From the NCBI RefSeq assembly GCF_000737335.2, contig NZ_JMCC02000039.1:21077-85076 (forward strand): a stretch of 64,000 bases of DNA. The letters run 5' to 3'. The position numbers were made by a program, and so were the translations under genes. The DNA is from Enhygromyxa salina (lineage in GTDB: Bacteria; Myxococcota_A; Polyangia; Nannocystales; Nannocystaceae). Positions 60,525 through 64,000 of the stretch are shown here, piece by piece; within the stretch, counting starts at the first letter, position 1, and every line of letters starts with the position of its first letter. The notes under the pieces were generated by a model. That model was not told the DNA's origin. It worked only from the letters and a program-made list of their open reading frames with translations, and searched no databases.

Positions 60525-60689
60525 TCACTTCTTCGGTGGGTTGTTGCCGCGGCCGCTCCCTGAGGGCTTTCCGGTCGTGCTGGGTGCGTTTGCGGGCCGT
60601 CCACCGCCCTTGCCTCCGCCACCAGCCTTGCCTCCGCCCCCAGCCTTGCCTCCGCCGCCGCTCTTGCCACCATTGTTATTGCTGCTCAT
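60525..60689 (-). CDS. Small Gly/Lys-rich disordered protein
   Basis: A 54-residue protein. It starts MSSNNNGGK, then has three GGGGK units (KSGGGGKAGGGGKAGGGGKG), and ends GRGNNPPKK. No fold, signal or membrane segment is apparent; the sequence is strongly basic and probably disordered. Evidence that it is real: an ideal AAGGAG site 7-8 bases before the ATG and an intrinsic terminator right after the stop. It could bind nucleic acid or polyphosphate, but this is speculative. Confidence 0.75.
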   Translation of the reverse strand: MSSNNNGGKSGGGGKAGGGGKAGGGGKGGGRPANAPSTTGKPSGSGRGNNPPKK

Positions 60690-60780
60690 TGGAACTCTCC
60701 TTCTCCTCGATCGAGGGGCGGGCAGCCTAATGTCCAATTTCACGTCGGCAACCCCAGCGCCCAAAAAATGCCGGCCACCG

Positions 60781-60981
60781 TCACAACCGCCGGCCCTGCA
60801 GCTGCAACCAGTCCCACAGCGGCGGCGGCACCTCGACATCGAGCGTCGCATGAGCCCCTCGAGCAGCGCCGACCCTGACAGCTCCTGCACCGGGCACAGC
60901 GACGTCCACCCAAGCCAAGGCGGTCAAGCGTCCCGTTTTGGGCCGCCCGCCGGCGCCGCCGGGTTCTCCGCTTGCCCGCAA
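60781..60981 (-). CDS. Possible small protein, weakly supported
   Basis: A 66-residue frame starting at TTG 60981, containing LTALAWVDVAVPGAGAVRVG and ending VPPPLWDWLQLQGRRL. Third positions look coding-like and it is on the same strand as the following 54-residue gene, but there is no ATG, no clear ribosome site and no recognised family. It may be the tail of a decayed gene or simply noise. Confidence 0.25.
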   Translation of the reverse strand: MRASGEPGGAGGRPKTGRLTALAWVDVAVPGAGAVRVGAARGAHATLDVEVPPPLWDWLQLQGRRL

Positions 60982-61059
60982 GCCCCATCGCCCACTAGCA
61001 TCCCTTCACACCATGTTCCGCCCCACCGACCTCGACGATAGCTGGGGTTCCATGATCAG

Positions 61060-62538
61060 ATGACCGAACGAGACATGGAGCGTGAGCTCCGAGCCGCCCA
61101 AGACCGCAATCGAGCGCTCCAAGACGCGCTGCGAGCACGAACGACGCTGAGCCTGAACAGCCAGTTCCTGCTCGACTCGCTCGACGTCGAGGACACGGTC
61201 GTCCTACCCCGCGCCGAGGCTACATACCGCCCGCCCGGGTTCGTGTCTCGGCTCCTGCCCAAGGGGCTGTTTCGCACGCTCGAACAACGCCTCGCCGAGT
61301 TGCGAGCCTTCAACGACACCATGACCGGTGTGGAGGTCACTCGCGCGGAGATCCTCCTGCACGCTGACGTCGAGCGCCAGGTACTCAGCGAGCGCTGGCT
61401 CGAGTGGGCCGACGCCTATGTCCAACAACGGCTCTCACGTACGAACCCCAAAGATTTAGGCAACCCGTTGCTCACCTACCTGCGGATCTACGATGAGCTG
61501 TTGCCGTGGCTCGATGAGCTCGCCTATGGCGATCCGGAGAACCGGAGGATCGACAGCGTTCACCGTCAGATCCTCGGCTCGGTCGTGGAGTACATCCCTT
61601 GGCGCCTCTATCATGCGACGTGGAGTTCGTGGGTCTCGCCGACGCCCGGCGGTAACGCGACCTTTGCCCCCGATATCCTCCTGAGCCCGCAGCTCGTCGA
61701 GGTTTGTCGCCACCACCTGGACCTCTACCGGTTCTACTCCGCCGCGGCTCTCGACTTGGTGCTCGATCAGACGACCCCGGCTCCGGGCGTGAGCGACCAC
61801 GACGCTCGAGTCGAGCTGCAGTCCCTCGCCAACGACATCGAGGAGGTCCGCCCCTTTCTCGTCCGCGCGATGCGACCCGAGCGGTTCATGATCATGCTCG
61901 GCGAACATCTGCATGCTGCACCGATCTGGATCTTGCTGCGCGGTCACCTCGCGCTGGTCTTCGCCGGGTCCGAGCGCCAGCTACTCGAGGGGATGCAACG
62001 CCAGCACTATCCCTACCAGCTCATGATCGGCTTCGACGGTCTCCTGCGTCACCCGCTCTTTCACTGGCGCACGGCCGCGCAGCTTCCGGCGCCAGCGCTT
62101 GGGGCCAACCTCACCGTCGTGCGTGCGATCCACACGAAGCTGCTCGCTGCCTTCGCACGCATCGATGTTGCTGCCATCTTGCGAGAGCCTCGCGCGGCCA
62201 ACGAGCAGGAGATCGAGCCCCTTGCCCAGGCCAACGCGCTGCTTGCAGAGGCCGACGGTGAGGATGACACCTCCGACGGCCGGGATCCCAAGCTCGGGTC
62301 CTTGCGTCTGTCCCCGCGCATGAGCCAGCTGCTCACCCGTCTCGAGCGCGACTTTGACTGCCGCGTTCGGGCCGGCAAGGGCAGCGAGATCTCGATCTAT
62401 CGGCCTGGAGGTCGGATCTTCACGCTTGGCCGGCACAAGCGCAACGACCGGATCCGTTGGCCCCACGTCCGCCAGATTCTGCGGACGCTGACGATCGATG
62501 AGGCCGACTGGGTTGCGTCGATCTGGCAGCGATCGTGA
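61060..62538 (+). CDS. Hypothetical 492-residue protein with HicA-like C-terminus
   Basis: A mostly helical cytoplasmic protein with no signal peptide. The N-terminal ~410 residues (for example ELRAAQDRNRALQDALRART, SQFLLDSLDVEDTVVLPRAE) match nothing I recognise. The C-terminal ~75 residues (QLLTRLERDFDCRVRAGKGS, followed by ISIYRPGGRIFTLGRHKRND and WPHVRQILRTLTIDEADW) fit the HicA-toxin dsRBD-like pattern, including the GKGS turn. The usual catalytic His after GS is Glu here, so RNase activity is doubtful. No HicB antitoxin gene is nearby. The assignment is by pattern, not search. Confidence 0.65.
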   Translation: MTERDMERELRAAQDRNRALQDALRARTTLSLNSQFLLDSLDVEDTVVLPRAEATYRPPGFVSRLLPKGLFRTLEQRLAELRAFNDTMTGVEVTRAEILLHADVERQVLSERWLEWADAYVQQRLSRTNPKDLGNPLLTYLRIYDELLPWLDELAYGDPENRRIDSVHRQILGSVVEYIPWRLYHATWSSWVSPTPGGNATFAPDILLSPQLVEVCRHHLDLYRFYSAAALDLVLDQTTPAPGVSDHDARVELQSLANDIEEVRPFLVRAMRPERFMIMLGEHLHAAPIWILLRGHLALVFAGSERQLLEGMQRQHYPYQLMIGFDGLLRHPLFHWRTAAQLPAPALGANLTVVRAIHTKLLAAFARIDVAAILREPRAANEQEIEPLAQANALLAEADGEDDTSDGRDPKLGSLRLSPRMSQLLTRLERDFDCRVRAGKGSEISIYRPGGRIFTLGRHKRNDRIRWPHVRQILRTLTIDEADWVASIWQRS

Positions 62539-62615
62539 ACCGCCACGTGTGAGGGCGCAGCAGCCAAAGCCCGCGAGCAGAATGCTCCGAGAGGCTCGCG
62601 TTCACTCATTCGCAC

Positions 62616-62643
62616 TTGACCTGAACATCGGACTACGTACAAT
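62616..62643 (+). promoter_or_regulatory. Promoter TTGACC-16-TACAAT of the HNH gene
   Basis: The -35-like TTGACC (62616-62621) and -10 TACAAT (62638-62643) are spaced by 16 bp, the best sigma-70-like promoter in the window. Transcription would start near 62650, the A of the ATG, so the message should be leaderless. Confidence 0.6.
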
Positions 62644-62649
62644 ATATGA

Positions 62650-64000
62650 ATGTCCGATGCCGCGACATTGCATGATTCGTTGAGCCAAGACCAGCTCCAG
62701 GCAATCGGCGATGAGATCGCTACATTTGCAGCACGTATCGACGTCGCCGAGCATGCCCTCATCACGCGGCTTCGGGTCTTCGATGCCCACGAAGCGTGGG
62801 GCGGCACGGGGTTTCTCTCATGTGCGCACTGGCTCAGCTGGCGGATCGGTATTGGGCTAAAGGCGGCACGCGAGAAGGTCCGGGTTGCGCGGGCGCTCGG
62901 CACATTAAAAGCGGTTGATGCGATGTTTAGCCGGGGTGAGCTCAGCTATTCAAAAGTCCGGGCGATCACCCGCGTCGCCACGCCCGAGAACGAGCAAGAG
63001 TTCATTGATGCTGCGGTCCACGCGACCGCGTCGCAGATTGAACTTCTGACCCGGGCCTACAAGCGCTGCCGCGTAGAAGCCGAGATCCCTGGCGAATTGC
63101 CGCGAGACCAGCGCCGCTTCGTCCGGCGCGCCGAGACCCTTGGGGGCATGGTTCGCATCGAGATGCAGTTGACCCCGGAGGAGGCTGCTGTGGTCTGGGA
63201 GGCCATGCAATCAGCCATGTCTACCGGCGAAGCTGGGGCTTCCGCGGAGGCCTCCGTGGCGCCGTCGCCGACCGCTCAGGCGCCCAACACACAGGCTTCC
63301 GCGGAAGCCTCCGCTGATCCGACCCAGGCACAGGCTTCCGCGGAGGCCTCCGCGGGCATGCCTGCAGATCCCCTGGCCGCCACCTACGGCGAGCAGCTGC
63401 AGCAACAGCAGGCCGACGCGATCGTCAATATCGCCCGGGCGTATCTACAGCACAGCCCCCGCACGCTCAGCTCCGGCTATGAGCTGGTCGTCATCACCTC
63501 AAAGGATCAGCTCGAGCACGGTCCCGGTGGGGTCGGTGGGTTCTTGCGTGACGGCACGCCAGTCCCGCTGCACGTGGCGCGCATGCTGGCGTGCGACAGC
63601 GCCCGGGTCGACGTCGTGACCGGTGCGCAGGGGCAGCTACTCGACATCGGTCGCAGCACGCGTTCGATCCCCTCCGCGATCACCCGCGCACTGTGGCTGC
63701 GTGACGGCGGGTGCCGGGTGCCCGGCTGCGGTCGAAAGCGGCATCTTCATGGTCACCACATTCAGGCGTGGGCCGAAGGCGGCCCAACTCGCTTGGCAAA
63801 TCTCGTGCTCGTCTGCCCCGGTCACCATCGCATGATTCACGAGGGCGGGCTGTCCGTGGAGGTTCGAGCTGACAAGATCATGTTCATCGATCAGCGCGGT
63901 CACACAGTACTGGCCGCGCCCCCGCGCGTCGGGAGTGGCCAAGATTTAGCGAGGCTCGCGCCTCAGACCGACGAGGCGAGTAGGTCGCGTCGGCCGCCGG
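62650..64000 (+). CDS. HNH endonuclease with DUF222 domain, 3'-truncated by window end
   Basis: The gene starts at ATG 62650 and is open to the window end (450 codons seen). The N-terminal ~190 residues match the DUF222/13E12-type pattern (AWGGTGFLSCAHWLSWRIGIG, FSRGELSYSKVRAITRVA, AETLGGMVRIEMQLT). The middle has three imperfect copies of an Ala/Ser/Glu-rich word (ASAEAS) encoded by GGCTTCCGCGGAGGCCTCCG near 63238, 63294 and 63333. The HNH nuclease follows near residues 355-400: CRVPGCGRKRHLHGHHIQAW, then NLVLVCPGHHRMIHEGG. Such genes are often associated with mobile or repeated elements. A leaderless promoter lies just upstream. Confidence 0.88.
   Translation, partial: MSDAATLHDSLSQDQLQAIGDEIATFAARIDVAEHALITRLRVFDAHEAWGGTGFLSCAHWLSWRIGIGLKAAREKVRVARALGTLKAVDAMFSRGELSYSKVRAITRVATPENEQEFIDAAVHATASQIELLTRAYKRCRVEAEIPGELPRDQRRFVRRAETLGGMVRIEMQLTPEEAAVVWEAMQSAMSTGEAGASAEASVAPSPTAQAPNTQASAEASADPTQAQASAEASAGMPADPLAATYGEQLQQQQADAIVNIARAYLQHSPRTLSSGYELVVITSKDQLEHGPGGVGGFLRDGTPVPLHVARMLACDSARVDVVTGAQGQLLDIGRSTRSIPSAITRALWLRDGGCRVPGCGRKRHLHGHHIQAWAEGGPTRLANLVLVCPGHHRMIHEGGLSVEVRADKIMFIDQRGHTVLAAPPRVGSGQDLARLAPQTDEASRSRRPP

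Noticed and set aside
60541..61041. Pro/Leu-rich plus-strand frame over the Gly/Lys-rich gene
   Set aside because: It is the antisense of GGGGK repeats and the terminator side; no ribosome site.

Overview
The window is high-GC DNA of myxobacterial type. The best fit is the Nannocystales (the Plesiocystis/Enhygromyxa/Nannocystis group). Grounds: three lipoproteins carrying long Gly-Asp repeats encoded by GC-rich hexanucleotides, Cys-rich myxobacterial lipoprotein modules, two large TPR-bearing Ser/Thr kinases, an ECF sigma factor beside a kinase, and XylR_N/V4R/STAS and PEGA proteins. The genus is an inference. No rRNA, tRNA or CRISPR array was seen.

Layout. 0-6.4 kb: a truncated membrane gene, a Cys-rich lipoprotein, and a 1238-residue zinc-metalloprotease-like protein divergent from a LysM protein. 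6.5-10.5 kb: ECF sigma factor, a small gene of lower GC and a Pkn2-type kinase. 10.8-16.0 kb: a clean mutA-mutB-meaB operon for methylmalonyl-CoA/succinyl-CoA interconversion and protection of the mutase. 16.4-23.7 kb: methyltransferase, XylR_N-V4R-STAS sensor, a 170 bp long inverted repeat, a GD-repeat lipoprotein, a DUF1295 membrane protein, and a second kinase divergent from a PEGA protein. 23.7-30.4 kb: housekeeping and accessory enzymes (ADP-ribosylglycohydrolase, LMW-phosphatase-like, SDR plus 6-PTPS-like pair, permuted papain-fold hydrolase, methyltransferase). 30.4-33.2 kb: an unusual nitrilase-superfamily protein with a small helical neighbour. 33.2-37.8 kb: zinc-ribbon protein, GD-repeat lipoprotein, cupin, lipoprotein-type FkbM methyltransferase, Rieske oxygenase.

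37.8-49.6 kb is one envelope-transport island. On the minus strand: TetR regulator, LolA-like periplasmic protein, two FtsX/LolC-E-like permeases, ABC ATPase and an outer-membrane barrel. Divergent from it on the plus strand: a third FtsX paralogue that has lost about 103 internal residues, an RND adaptor and an RND pump. Multiple TGGTCA/TGACCA half-sites lie between the two arms.

49.6-51.2 kb holds a REP-associated tyrosine transposase (RAYT) bracketed by two different short repeat families. 51.2-58.9 kb is an addB-addA pair encoding a recombination helicase-nuclease; the AddA nuclease motif has Gln where Lys is expected. 58.9-64 kb: PEBP protein, TetR regulator, a 54-residue Gly/Lys-rich protein with a textbook ribosome site and terminator, a 492-residue protein with a HicA-like tail, and a DUF222/HNH nuclease running off the end.

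A recurring regulatory feature is a -10-like hexamer starting 12-14 bases upstream of the start codon in about ten genes with no Shine-Dalgarno, which suggests leaderless mRNAs. Several starts below were chosen with this in mind.
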